Origin: Nitrospirota bacterium
GTDB lineage: Bacteria > Nitrospirota > Thermodesulfovibrionia > Thermodesulfovibrionales > JdFR-88
Assembly (NCBI GenBank): GCA_021789735.1
Contig: JAJYJB010000009.1
Span: 1 to 45,854 of the forward strand
Reading direction: 5' to 3'
DNA: 45,854 nucleotides
Each line of letters opens with the position of its first letter. Position 1 is the stretch's first letter. The notes under the pieces are model-generated. The model searched no databases and was not told the DNA's origin. It saw nothing but the letters and a program-made list of their open reading frames with translations. Position numbers and translations under genes: made by a program. Below, piece after piece: positions 24,641 to 32,587 of this stretch.

Positions 24641-25191
24641 TTACCCTCCTTCACATACAGGCTTAAAGAGGTGTCTCCATACCTGTATGTCTTTTTCTTC
24701 TTGAGAATGCCCGTCTCCTCCGGCACACCGGTCCTCTTTGAATGCTCGGCTACCACGACCGCGCCGCTTGCAAGAAAACCAGGGGTAGAAAGCAGGGGCA
24801 GGATTTTTTCCAGCTCGTCCGAGGCGTAAGGAGGATCAAGAAAGACGATATCCGCAGGCCTCCAGCCGTCTTTTTCTTTCCTGGCATGTTTCCTTATGAA
24901 CTCATCGGCCCTCACGGGAACGATGTGCGCTTTAGGCCTGCATCCGCAGCCCTCCAAAAGGTTTTTAAGCTCCATTGCCAGCCGCCTGTCGGCCTCGACG
25001 AAAAAAACGGCATCGGCCCCCCTGCTCATGGCGTCCATCCCTATGGCACCGGTGCCCGCGTAGAGGTCCACAAAAACGGAGCCTTCGATGCGTGGGGCCA
25101 GTATATTGAAAAGGGCCTGCCTGACCTTTGAAAGCGTGGGCCTCACACCGGGGTTGTCCGTTTTCCTTGCTGAGCGCTTCAGTTTCAGCAC
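24637..25191 (-). CDS. rsmD: 16S rRNA (guanine966-N2)-methyltransferase RsmD
   Basis: SAM-dependent methyltransferase acting on 16S rRNA in the small subunit. The 184 residues include VRPTLSKVRQALFNIL, SAM motif VFVDLYAGTGAIGMDAMSRGA and the catalytic DPPY in IVFLDPPYA. The start is a GTG at 25191 inside the last codons of purN; a stop codon lies a short way upstream in frame. As a result the usual N-terminal RIIxGxxKGRxL strand is missing or heavily altered. The overlap with purN and with coaD shows translational coupling. Confidence 0.9.
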   Translation of the reverse strand: MLKLKRSARKTDNPGVRPTLSKVRQALFNILAPRIEGSVFVDLYAGTGAIGMDAMSRGADAVFFVEADRRLAMELKNLLEGCGCRPKAHIVPVRADEFIRKHARKEKDGWRPADIVFLDPPYASDELEKILPLLSTPGFLASGAVVVAEHSKRTGVPEETGILKKKKTYRYGDTSLSLYVKEGN

Positions 25192-25862
25192 CAGTCTTCT
25201 ATAGGCGGGCTTATAAGGGCCCCGCCGCCCCCGGCCGGACAGTTGCCCTTTATTGCCACCTTTTTACCCTTTACCTCCAGCCTGCCTTCCGCAAACAGCC
25301 TTACTGCCTCCGGATATATCTTATGCTCGCACTCAAGTATCCTTTCAGAAAGGCTCTCCTCCGTGTCGTCATGCCACACCGGCACCGCGGCCTGGATTAT
25401 TACCGGGCCGGTGTCCATCCCCTCGTCCACGAAGTGCACGGTGCACCCCGATATTTTCACCCCGTAGCCAGCGGCCTGTCCCTGCCCGTGAAGGCCGGGA
25501 AAAGACGGAAGCAGGGCCGGATGTATGTTCATCACCTTCCATGGGAAGGCCTCCAGCAGGGGTTTTCTCACTATCCTCATGAAGCCGGCAAGCAGCACAA
25601 GCCCCACCCCTTTTGCCATGAACTCCTCCGCTATCCGCTGAAAATAGGCGTCTTTCGAGCTGAACCCCCGGGGGTCCAGATAAAGGGCCTCGGTCCCGGC
25701 CTGCCTCGCACGCTCCAGAGCGTAGGCCTCGGGCTTATCGCTTATCAGGAGAGATATCTGCGCCTTTATGCGCCCGCTCTTTACGGCATCCGCCACGGCC
25801 TGAAAGTTTGACCCCCTCCCGGAGGCAAGCACACCTATTTTAAGCACCGTGGCACCGCCCAT
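25185..25862 (-). CDS. purN: Phosphoribosylglycinamide formyltransferase PurN
   Basis: 10-formyl-THF-dependent transfer of a formyl group to GAR, third step of purine synthesis. Starting at the ATG at 25862 it has 225 residues: IGVLASGRGSNFQAV near the N-terminus, catalytic region MNIHPALLPSFPGLHG and DEGMDTGPVIIQAAVPV. A TTG eight codons upstream is less likely because AAAGGGA sits before the ATG. The C-terminal tail is slightly longer than usual (AIKGNCPAGGGGALISPPIED) and overlaps rsmD by 7 bases. Confidence 0.93.
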   Translation of the reverse strand: MGGATVLKIGVLASGRGSNFQAVADAVKSGRIKAQISLLISDKPEAYALERARQAGTEALYLDPRGFSSKDAYFQRIAEEFMAKGVGLVLLAGFMRIVRKPLLEAFPWKVMNIHPALLPSFPGLHGQGQAAGYGVKISGCTVHFVDEGMDTGPVIIQAAVPVWHDDTEESLSERILECEHKIYPEAVRLFAEGRLEVKGKKVAIKGNCPAGGGGALISPPIEDWC

Positions 25863-25928
25863 AAAAAGTCCCTTTCCCAAATTCAAAAAAAGAAAGACAG
25901 CCCTTCCTGGTAAAAAGTAAAAAGATCA

Positions 25929-26501
25929 CTAGAGCTCCTTGATAACGGCAAACTCGTTGCAGTCCGGAAATTTGGGGCACCTGATGCAGTCTCCCCATAT
26001 CTTATGGGGAAGCTCCGCTTTATCCACCTCTTTGAAGCCGAAAAGCCTGAAGAAATCCGGGATATAGGTAAGCGCGAACACCCTGGACACGCCCAGCCCC
26101 GCGGCCTCTTCGAGGCAGGTTTCAACAAGGCTTCTCCCTATGCCCCTTCCCCTAGCCGCGCGCGCCACGGCCAGGGAGCGGACCTCAGCCAGGTCCTCCC
26201 ATACCACATGGAGTGAGCAAACGCCCTTAAGCCTGCCATCCTCCTCATATACGAACATGTCCCTTAAATGCTCGTACAGCTCGTTCAGAGAGCGCGGCAG
26301 CATCTCCTGCTCCGCCGCAAATTCGTTTATCAGCGTGTGGACCTCTTTTATGTCCCCGACAAGGGCCTTCCTGATATTTCCGGTTTTTACCTTATTACCG
26401 TTTTCAGCCCCGCCCTTTTCGTCAGCCCTCACCTTTTTTGGGAATGTCCGGCCGCCTGTTCCGGCCTTTCCCTTTTCTGTACCTTTCTTTCTATTTATCA
26501 A
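25929..26501 (-). CDS. GNAT acetyltransferase, probable short N-acetylglutamate synthase
   Basis: The GNAT domain covers about residues 42-190, with NIRKALVGDIKEVHTLINEFA at its start, the acetyl-CoA loop VARAARGRGIGRSLVETC and a C-terminal KIWGDCIRCPKFPDCNEFAVI. The last segment, with its Cys cluster, is what I associate with the short, kinase-less N-acetylglutamate synthases of the arginine pathway; that substrate assignment is less certain than the fold. The first 40 residues are Lys/Gly/Glu-rich and probably disordered. The start is uncertain: TTG at 26501 overlaps the upstream gene, while a GTG at 26432 is also possible. Confidence 0.75.
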   Translation of the reverse strand: MINRKKGTEKGKAGTGGRTFPKKVRADEKGGAENGNKVKTGNIRKALVGDIKEVHTLINEFAAEQEMLPRSLNELYEHLRDMFVYEEDGRLKGVCSLHVVWEDLAEVRSLAVARAARGRGIGRSLVETCLEEAAGLGVSRVFALTYIPDFFRLFGFKEVDKAELPHKIWGDCIRCPKFPDCNEFAVIKEL

Positions 26502-27030
26502 CGTGCTTCCAACCCTGCTCCAGCGCCTTTAAGTTCACTTCAAGTATCCCTGACTTCCCCCGGACGGCAAGCATCTCCAGGGCATGTTTCAAAACGGAAA
26601 GCCCGCATACGGAAGCCGCACACGCAAGCGCCCCGCAGATGACCATATTGGCCGACAGGGGCGCCCCTATCGAAAGAGCCATCTCTCCGGCCGGCACTTC
26701 GAGTATCCTCAAGTCGCTTCTTTCGGGCCTGCCTGAGACCATCGAGGAATTCAAGATCAGGAGCCCGCTTTTCCGTATCTTGCCCGAGAAGCGCTCAAGC
26801 GAGGCCTCGTTCATGACCGCAAGCACGTCCGGACTGCTTACGATAGGCGAGCCTATGAGACCATCAGATATCACGACCGTGCAGTTGGCGGTGCCCCCGC
26901 GCACCTCTGCCCCGTAAGAGGGAAACCAGGTCACATTGCTTCCCCCCTCCATCGCCGCCTGGGCCACAAGCTTGCCCGCAAAAAGTATTCCCTGCCCTCC
27001 GGAACCGGCCACAAGAATGCTGGTGGTCAT
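26491..27030 (-). CDS. 2-oxoacid:ferredoxin oxidoreductase, gamma subunit
   Basis: Gamma subunit of a pyruvate/2-oxoglutarate/2-oxoisovalerate:ferredoxin oxidoreductase. The 179 residues begin with ILVAGSGGQGILFAGKLVAQAA and contain the SYGAEVRGGTANCTVVIS signature. The ATG overlaps the stop of the beta subunit gene (ATGA), so the two are coupled. The enzyme oxidises 2-oxoacids with CoA and reduces ferredoxin, or works in reverse in reductive carbon fixation. No alpha subunit gene is present here. Confidence 0.9.
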   Translation of the reverse strand: MTTSILVAGSGGQGILFAGKLVAQAAMEGGSNVTWFPSYGAEVRGGTANCTVVISDGLIGSPIVSSPDVLAVMNEASLERFSGKIRKSGLLILNSSMVSGRPERSDLRILEVPAGEMALSIGAPLSANMVICGALACAASVCGLSVLKHALEMLAVRGKSGILEVNLKALEQGWKHVDK

Positions 27031-27833
27031 CTGTCTTCCCCCGCGGCAAGTTTTTTGTTTTTGTTTCCTTCAGCTGCAGCTGGCGGCGCGCCAGCCCCGG
27101 TATTGTCCTTGAACACTCCGAGAGGGAAATATTCACGCATCCGGGTCGCCATCCACTTGAGGGACTCTTCCGGGGAGAGCTTCCAGTCCGTCGGGCATTG
27201 CGAAAGCACCTCAACAAAATTGAAACCCCTGCCTTCCATCTGGCAGCGGAGCGCCTTCTCAAACAGCCTTTCCGTAGCCAGAACATTCCTTGGGCTGTCC
27301 AGGGAGCCCCTCGCGATGAAAACAGAGCCCTCGAGCCCGGCCAGAAGCTCCGCCATCCTGAACGGGTTTCCAGCCCTTGCGGTGTCCCTGCCCCTGGGCG
27401 TGGTCGTCGTCCACTGCCCCGTCAGCGTGGTCGGGGCCATCTGCCCTCCGGTCATTCCGTATATCCCGTTGTTGACAAAAAAAACGGTTATGTTCTCTCC
27501 CCTGTTAGCTGCGTGGATTATCTCTCCCATGCCTATTGCCGCAAGGTCGCCGTCTCCCTGGTAGGATATGACTATACTGTCCGGCAACGACCTTTTTATC
27601 CCGGTCGCTGCGGCCGGGGGCCTGCCGTGCGGGATCTCCAGGACGTCAAAATCAAAATAATCGTAGGCGTACACGGCGCAGCCTACCGGCGCTATGGCTA
27701 TGGTCCGCTCCCTTATGCCCAGCCTGTCCACGCACTCCGCAACTATCCGGTGCAGGATGCTGTGGCCGCAGCCCGGACAATAGTGAAAACGGGCGTCCTT
27801 AAGGCTGCGGGGCCTTTCAAATACTTTTTTCAT
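27027..27833 (-). CDS. 2-oxoacid:ferredoxin oxidoreductase, beta (TPP) subunit
   Basis: Thiamine-diphosphate subunit. From the ATG at 27833 it has 268 residues: FHYCPGCGH near the N-terminus, the TPP motif beginning at SYQGDGDLAAIGMGE and closing at FFVNNGIYGMTGGQMAPTT, and the C-terminal CPTDWKLSPEESLKWM typical of KorB/VorB-type subunits. An ATG 12 bases earlier (27845) is possible; GAGAGGAA lies before the chosen one. The reading frame stays open far into the diguanylate cyclase gene, but that part is not conserved. It overlaps that gene by 17 bases. A 2-oxoglutarate or branched-chain substrate is more likely than pyruvate, but this cannot be settled from sequence. Confidence 0.88.
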   Translation of the reverse strand: MKKVFERPRSLKDARFHYCPGCGHSILHRIVAECVDRLGIRERTIAIAPVGCAVYAYDYFDFDVLEIPHGRPPAAATGIKRSLPDSIVISYQGDGDLAAIGMGEIIHAANRGENITVFFVNNGIYGMTGGQMAPTTLTGQWTTTTPRGRDTARAGNPFRMAELLAGLEGSVFIARGSLDSPRNVLATERLFEKALRCQMEGRGFNFVEVLSQCPTDWKLSPEESLKWMATRMREYFPLGVFKDNTGAGAPPAAAEGNKNKKLAAGEDR

Positions 27834-29217
27834 TTCCTCTCTCATCCGTCCCTCCCGCAAGACGAATCTGTCTCTTGCCCATGGATTTTGCCTCGTACAG
27901 GGCCATGTCGGCCGAATACAGAAGGCTTTTCTCATCGGAGCCGTCTTCTGGGAATGTGGCGACACCTCCGCTGATCGATATCCGAATCTTTTGGTCTATA
28001 TAATACTCGCTTTCGATGGCGTTTTTCACCCTCATGGCCTGACGGAGGGCCTCGGCCTTTGCGGTGTTCGCCTGTATTATCACAAATTCCTCGCCGCCGT
28101 ATCTTGCCGCTATGTCCGATCCCCTGGAGGTCGCCCTGATCGCATGCGCGATCTTCCGCAGCACCTCGTCTCCGGCCTGGTGGCCGAAAGTGTCGTTTAT
28201 GGCCTTGAAATCGTCCACATCAAATATGGTCATGGAAAATGTGGTGCCATAGCGCTTTGCCCTTGCGACCTCAAGGGCAAGGGAGTCGTAAAAATGCCTT
28301 ATGTTGAACAGGCCCGTCAGGGCATCGGTCACGGCCAGGTATCTGGCGTTCTCGTAAAGCCGCACCTTTTCCATTATGAGGGACACATGATTTCCTATGA
28401 GGTGAATGAGCGAGGCAAGGTCGAACCCCATTGAAACAGGGCTCCTGCTTCCAAGCGCCAGCACCCCTACCTTGTCGGGCCCCGCGTAGAGCGGCTGGGC
28501 CACCAGGAAGGCTATTCCTTCATCCTGAAAAAAAGAATATTTTTTTTCCTCGCGTCTTATTTCCCCGTGCTCAAGGACAAAAAAAGGCTCTTTAAGCGCC
28601 GTGACCATTTCGTGAAAATCATCCAGATTCCCGCTTTCCAGCTTTTGCCTGAAAGCCCTCGAAAGGCCGGCCGCCCCCTTGAGCGAAAAAAAATCCTTCC
28701 CTTCTTCTCTCTGCGCGACCCAGCAGACTCCCAAGTCGGTCACAAGCTGTATCTTTTCGATCAGCTTGCCAAACACCTGGCTTATATCTTCGGAATAGAT
28801 GAAGGCGGTGGATATGGTGTTTATCACCATAAGCAGCCTGTTGCGCTTGACCAGCTCGTTTTCCAGCTCTACGAACCTGGTGACGTCCTCAAAAACCAAG
28901 CCGTACAGGCGGCCCGCCCCGTCCTGCCGCAGCGGGTACGTCATCACATTGAAGATGCGGCCGTCCAGTTTTATCCGGAGGGTCTGCTCAGTGTGGGTCC
29001 CAAGGCTTTTTTCCAGCTCTCCTGCGGACCCGGAGAGCTTCCCGATGCCTTCAAGCGGCAGGCCCAGTATCTCCTTGCGCCCCGCGCCAACGAGCGCGCA
29101 CAACGCCTCGTTCAGCTCGACAACGCGCGCATTTTCATCGACAACCGCGACCGGCAAGTGTATATAGTCCAGGCACTGAAAAACGACTTTTTTTTTAAAC
29201 AGGCTGGTCAGGTCCAC
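27817..29217 (-). CDS. PAS-GAF-GGDEF diguanylate cyclase
   Basis: Makes cyclic di-GMP from GTP. The 466 residues hold a PAS domain (about 15-118), a GAF domain (about 128-290) and a GGDEF domain (about 295-455). The active site is GGEEF (374-378), and an intact inhibitory RxxD site (RGSD, 365-368) lies exactly five residues before it, so feedback inhibition by the product is expected. No membrane segment, no EAL domain. The start is GTG at 29217, overlapping the ppx end by 23 bases; the stop overlaps the 2-oxoacid oxidoreductase gene. c-di-GMP output could control the flagella encoded nearby (inference). Confidence 0.9.
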   Translation of the reverse strand: MDLTSLFKKKVVFQCLDYIHLPVAVVDENARVVELNEALCALVGAGRKEILGLPLEGIGKLSGSAGELEKSLGTHTEQTLRIKLDGRIFNVMTYPLRQDGAGRLYGLVFEDVTRFVELENELVKRNRLLMVINTISTAFIYSEDISQVFGKLIEKIQLVTDLGVCWVAQREEGKDFFSLKGAAGLSRAFRQKLESGNLDDFHEMVTALKEPFFVLEHGEIRREEKKYSFFQDEGIAFLVAQPLYAGPDKVGVLALGSRSPVSMGFDLASLIHLIGNHVSLIMEKVRLYENARYLAVTDALTGLFNIRHFYDSLALEVARAKRYGTTFSMTIFDVDDFKAINDTFGHQAGDEVLRKIAHAIRATSRGSDIAARYGGEEFVIIQANTAKAEALRQAMRVKNAIESEYYIDQKIRISISGGVATFPEDGSDEKSLLYSADMALYEAKSMGKRQIRLAGGTDERGNEKSI

Positions 29218-30166
29218 TTTTTTTTCTTTCCATGCTGTTTAGCCGGTCGAGGTCCAGGACGATCCCCTCAGGAAGGCCGGTATCGCTTGAAATGACACGG
29301 TTCAGGCCAAAATACTCCATTATTTTTATTGTAAGTCTCAGTCCGGGTATAATCAAGTCAGCCCTGTCGGGCTCCAGCCCCGGGACCGACCTTCTTTGCT
29401 CAAGTGAAAGAGAGCTTAACGTCCGGCGCATGGCGGCAATCCTGCCAAGTCCCATCTCGTGTCCATGGACCTTTTCGTGATCATACTGCTTGAGGCCGAT
29501 ATCGATGGACGCCAGCGTGGACGCTGTCCCGCCCGTAAGGATGAAAACCGTTCCGGCTGGCAGAGTGGAAACCGCCGATTTAAGGGCCCCGGCGAAGGCG
29601 GATATCTCATTCTCCAGGGCGGCCTCGCCCTTTTTGGCCGCAAGGCCCGCAAGCTTGACGACCCCGACAGGGAAACTGCCTGATCTCCTGAGGGAGAAGT
29701 CCCCGCCGCCAAGGCCGCGGGTAAGCATCCATTCCGTGCTGCCGCCCCCCATGTCCAGGATCAGCGCGTCATTATCATTTTTCTTTTTTAAAAGCGAGAC
29801 CACCCCAAGGGCGGAAAGCCTTGCCTCCTCCTCATGCGTGATGGCCTCCAGGTTTATTCCCGTCTGCTGCCTGACGGACCTGATGAACTCTCCGGCGTTT
29901 TCCGCCTCCCTGAGAGCGCTGGTCCCAACTGCCCTCATTCCCGAAAGCCCTTCACAGGAGGAAATTATTCCGGAATACTTTTTCATGGCCTCCATGGTCA
30001 GCTCCATGTTTCCGGGCTTTAGGCGCCCCGAAGCCGACAGGCCTTCGGCCAGGCGCGTGGCAGTCCGCTCGTATCTCAGCCTTACGAGCGGCACTCCGCC
30101 GCCGGTGCGGGCCACGAGAAGGCGCACCGCGTTAGAGCCCACATCTATTGAGGCAAGGACAGCCAT
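29195..30166 (-). CDS. Ppx/GppA exopolyphosphatase
   Basis: Hydrolyses polyphosphate ends and/or the pentaphosphate alarmone pppGpp. The 323 residues are the short two-domain actin-like form: phosphate-1 motif SIDVGSNAVRLLVAR, then ALILDMGGGSTEWML and the ILTGGTASTLASID adenosine-type motif. The C-terminal HD-type domain of the long E. coli PPX is absent. It is first in the long minus-strand operon. A perfect TATAAT ends five bases before the ATG with no ribosome site between, suggesting a leaderless mRNA. Confidence 0.9.
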   Translation of the reverse strand: MAVLASIDVGSNAVRLLVARTGGGVPLVRLRYERTATRLAEGLSASGRLKPGNMELTMEAMKKYSGIISSCEGLSGMRAVGTSALREAENAGEFIRSVRQQTGINLEAITHEEEARLSALGVVSLLKKKNDNDALILDMGGGSTEWMLTRGLGGGDFSLRRSGSFPVGVVKLAGLAAKKGEAALENEISAFAGALKSAVSTLPAGTVFILTGGTASTLASIDIGLKQYDHEKVHGHEMGLGRIAAMRRTLSSLSLEQRRSVPGLEPDRADLIIPGLRLTIKIMEYFGLNRVISSDTGLPEGIVLDLDRLNSMERKKSGPDQPV

Positions 30167-30171
30167 GTGAG

Positions 30172-30177
30172 ATTATA
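30172..30177 (-). promoter_or_regulatory. TATAAT box of ppx, leaderless-type
   Basis: The minus strand reads TATAAT-CTCAC-ATG, so transcription should begin at or within a base or two of the start codon. No clear -35 box at 16-18 bases. Confidence 0.55.
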
Positions 30178-30221
30178 GCCCAAAAAACCGCGCAAAAGCC
30201 GGAGTTTGCCGGCAGATGGCA

Positions 30222-30230
30222 TGTTATAAT
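30222..30230 (+). promoter_or_regulatory. Extended -10 promoter of sigma-54 regulator gene, leaderless-type
   Basis: TGTTATAAT is a perfect extended -10 (TGnTATAAT). The ATG follows after eight bases, so the mRNA would start one to three bases before it. No ribosome site is present. Confidence 0.65.
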
Positions 30231-30238
30231 CATTTGCT

Positions 30239-31600
30239 ATGCAGTGCATCCTCATAGTCGAGGACAAGGAATCCATGGCTGACATGCTCAAAGCCACCCT
30301 GGAAGGGGAAGGCTTCAGGGCGGTCACTGCGGGGGACGCGCCCGGCGCGCTTAAAAAGCTCAGGGAAGAAAGAATAGACCTTGTCCTTACAGACCTGAAG
30401 CTGCCCGGAAAAAGCGGGTTTGAAGTGCTCAGCGCTTCAAGAGAGGACGATGCCCTGAGGCCGGTCATCGTCATGACCGCCTACGGCTCCATCGAGGGGG
30501 CAGTGCAGGCCATGCGGCTGGGAGCCTACGATTTCATAACGAAGCCGTTTGACACAGAGCACCTGGCGCTGCTTATAAAAAGGGCGCTTGAGAACCAGCG
30601 CATGGTGACCGAAAACATCCTTTTGAAAGAAGAGCTGGGCCAGAAGATCATGCCGGTCATAATCGGCAAAAGCCCCTTGATCGAGGAGGTGGCCCAGAGG
30701 CTCCGAAGGGTCGCCCCCGTTAAAAGCACCGTTTTACTGCTGGGGGAATCGGGCACGGGCAAGGAGCTTTTCGCGCGCGCCATCCACAGCCTCTCCCCCA
30801 GGAGGGACTATCCGTTTGTCGCGATAAACTGCGCGGCCATCCCGGAAAAGCTCCTGGAGTCCGAGCTGTTCGGATATGAAAAGGGGGCCTTCACCGGAGC
30901 GGAAAAGACGAAGCCGGGCAAACTCGAACTGGCCCATATGGGGACTGTCTTCCTGGACGAAGTGGGGGAGCTTGACCTTGCGCTTCAGGCAAAGCTTTTA
31001 AGGGTGCTGCAGGAGGGTGAGATAGAGCGGGTGGGAGCGCCTGGGCCGCTTAAAATTGATGTCCGGGTGGTTGCGGCAAGCAACAAGGACATAGAAAAGG
31101 AAGTCCAGGAGAAAAGGTTCAGGGAGGACCTCTACTACCGGCTCAATGTATTCCCGATCGAGATCCCGCCGCTCAGGAAAAGGGCGGAGGACATACCGCT
31201 GCTGGCCAGGTATTTCGTAAAGAAATATGCCGCGGAGATAAAATCCGGAGAAAAAGCCATCTCGCCTGAGGCCCTTGATGCCCTTTCCTCATGCTACTGG
31301 AAAGGCAACGTCAGAGAGCTTGAGAACGCCATCGAACGCGCCGTCATCCTGTGCGACGGCGAAACCATAGGACCGGAGCACCTCTGCCTGGTCAAGAACC
31401 CATGCCCTGCCGCTGACGGCCCTTTTAAAATGGATGGGCCTCTTGAGGAGATATCCAGACAGGCGCAGAAAGCGGCCGAGACCGAGCGCATCAGGCATGC
31501 CCTTGCCTCATCGAAGGGGAACAAGACCAGGGCGGCTGAGGCGCTCAAGGTCAGCTACAAGACCCTCCTTACGAAAATAAAGGAATACGGGCTCGAATAG
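30239..31600 (+). CDS. NtrC-family sigma-54 response regulator
   Basis: The 453 residues are receiver (1-120; D52 acceptor in [10 protein letters not shown]), AAA+ domain (about 140-375; [23 protein letters not shown]) and Fis-type helix-turn-helix ([20 protein letters not shown]). The last segment is of the type seen in AtoC/ZraR-like regulators. No kinase gene is adjacent: ppx is divergent and yebC follows. Its kinase and targets are unknown. A ribosome site is absent and a TATAAT lies eight bases before the ATG. Confidence 0.87.
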   Translation: MQCILIVEDKESMADMLKATLEGEGFRAVTAGDAPGALKKLREERIDLVLTDLKLPGKSGFEVLSASREDDALRPVIVMTAYGSIEGAVQAMRLGAYDFITKPFDTEHLALLIKRALENQRMVTENILLKEELGQKIMPVIIGKSPLIEEVAQRLRRVAPVKSTVLLLGESGTGKELFARAIHSLSPRRDYPFVAINCAAIPEKLLESELFGYEKGAFTGAEKTKPGKLELAHMGTVFLDEVGELDLALQAKLLRVLQEGEIERVGAPGPLKIDVRVVAASNKDIEKEVQEKRFREDLYYRLNVFPIEIPPLRKRAEDIPLLARYFVKKYAAEIKSGEKAISPEALDALSSCYWKGNVRELENAIERAVILCDGETIGPEHLCLVKNPCPAADGPFKMDGPLEEISRQAQKAAETERIRHALASSKGNKTRAAEALKVSYKTLLTKIKEYGLE

Positions 31601-31630
31601 AGGCCCGGCCCGCCCGGAAAGGGACCGGAG

Positions 31631-31651
31631 ACGGGGGCGGAAATGCCCCGT
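31631..31651 (+). terminator. Terminator-like hairpin after the response regulator
   Basis: ACGGGGGC pairs with GCCCCGT (one bulged G) around a six-base loop and is followed by TTT then ATGTTATT. The T-run is weak, so termination may be partial. Confidence 0.45.
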
Positions 31652-31661
31652 TTCATGTTAT

Positions 31662-31667
31662 TATAAT
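31662..31667 (+). promoter_or_regulatory. TATAAT box upstream of yebC
   Basis: A perfect TATAAT lies 102 bases before the yebC ATG, without an obvious -35. Between it and yebC the motif GTTTGATACG occurs twice (31693-31702 and 31723-31732), within a 30-base imperfect direct repeat. Confidence 0.4.
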
Positions 31668-31769
31668 TAGTGTTCGCGTGCCCGCACGGCCTGTTTGATA
31701 CGCGGCCGGACGGCATGGGCCCGTTTGATACGGGACAAGAAAACATCGAGGAAGGACCGGGGAAGACCC

Positions 31770-32522
31770 ATGTCAGGACATTCAAAATGGGCGCAGATCA
31801 AACATAAGAAGGCGGCCACCGACGTCAAAAAAGGCAAGGTGTTCTCCAAGCTGGCGAAGGAGATATCCGTTGCCGCCAGGCTTGGGGGTGGCGATCCGGG
31901 CGGCAACCCGAGGCTGAAGACCGTGATGGAGAAGGCAAAGGAAGTCAATATGCCTTCCGAGAACATAAAGCGCGCCATACAAAAAGGCACAGGGGAGCTT
32001 CCCGGCACAAGCTACGAAGAGATGGTTTATGAAGGCTACGGCCCTGGCGGCGCGGCAGTCCTCATAAACACGCTCAGCGACAACAAAAACCGCACCGTTT
32101 CGGAGTTGAGGCATCTGATGTCCAAAAACGGAGGGGCGCTTGGCGAGACCGGCTGCGTGTCCTGGATATTCGACAAAAAAGGATATGTCCTGGTGGACAA
32201 AAAAACGGCCGACGAGGACGCTGTCATGAGCGTGGCGCTCGAAGCGGGGGCGCTCGACATGAAGAACGAACCCAAAGAGGAAAACTACGAGATAATCACC
32301 GCCCCGGAGGACCTGAACACCGTCGTCAAGGCGCTCAGGGACGCAGCGATCGAAACGGCGCTGGCGGAGGTGACGATGCTGCCAAAGAACTACGTGATAC
32401 TGGACCCCCGCCAGGGCGAGCAGATGACCCGCCTCATGGAGTCCCTTGAGGACCATGACGACGTGCAGAACGTATATTCCAATTTCGACATACCCGAAGA
32501 AGTGCTGGAAAAGTCCTCATGA
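31770..32522 (+). CDS. yebC: YebC/PmpR/TACO1-family protein
   Basis: The 250 residues start with the family hallmark [22 protein letters not shown] and continue with the conserved [20 protein letters not shown] and [13 protein letters not shown]. The family was annotated as transcriptional regulators; members also aid translation of proline-rich stretches. The ATG at 31770 is chosen because the protein family begins there, with GGAAG-rich sequence upstream; the reading frame runs 25 codons further up but is not conserved. It heads a plus-strand group with DUF502, glmU and glmS; ruvC, a common neighbour, is absent. Confidence 0.95.
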   Translation: MSGHSKWAQIKHKKAATDVKKGKVFSKLAKEISVAARLGGGDPGGNPRLKTVMEKAKEVNMPSENIKRAIQKGTGELPGTSYEEMVYEGYGPGGAAVLINTLSDNKNRTVSELRHLMSKNGGALGETGCVSWIFDKKGYVLVDKKTADEDAVMSVALEAGALDMKNEPKEENYEIITAPEDLNTVVKALRDAAIETALAEVTMLPKNYVILDPRQGEQMTRLMESLEDHDDVQNVYSNFDIPEEVLEKSS

Positions 32523-32587
32523 CCGCACTAAAAAAACCAGTAAAGATATTTTTTATAAAAAACAGCGTGCATGATTAGAATGCGTGC

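Noticed and set aside
27834..27965. N-terminal extension of the oxidoreductase beta subunit into the diguanylate cyclase gene
   Set aside because: The extra 44 residues are not conserved, and the family starts near FHYCPGCGH; a ribosome site lies before the ATG at 27833.
31681..31740. GTTTGATACG occurring twice with 30-base period, considered as a CRISPR-like or operator repeat
   Set aside because: Only two copies, 10 identical bases; too little to call anything beyond a small local duplication.
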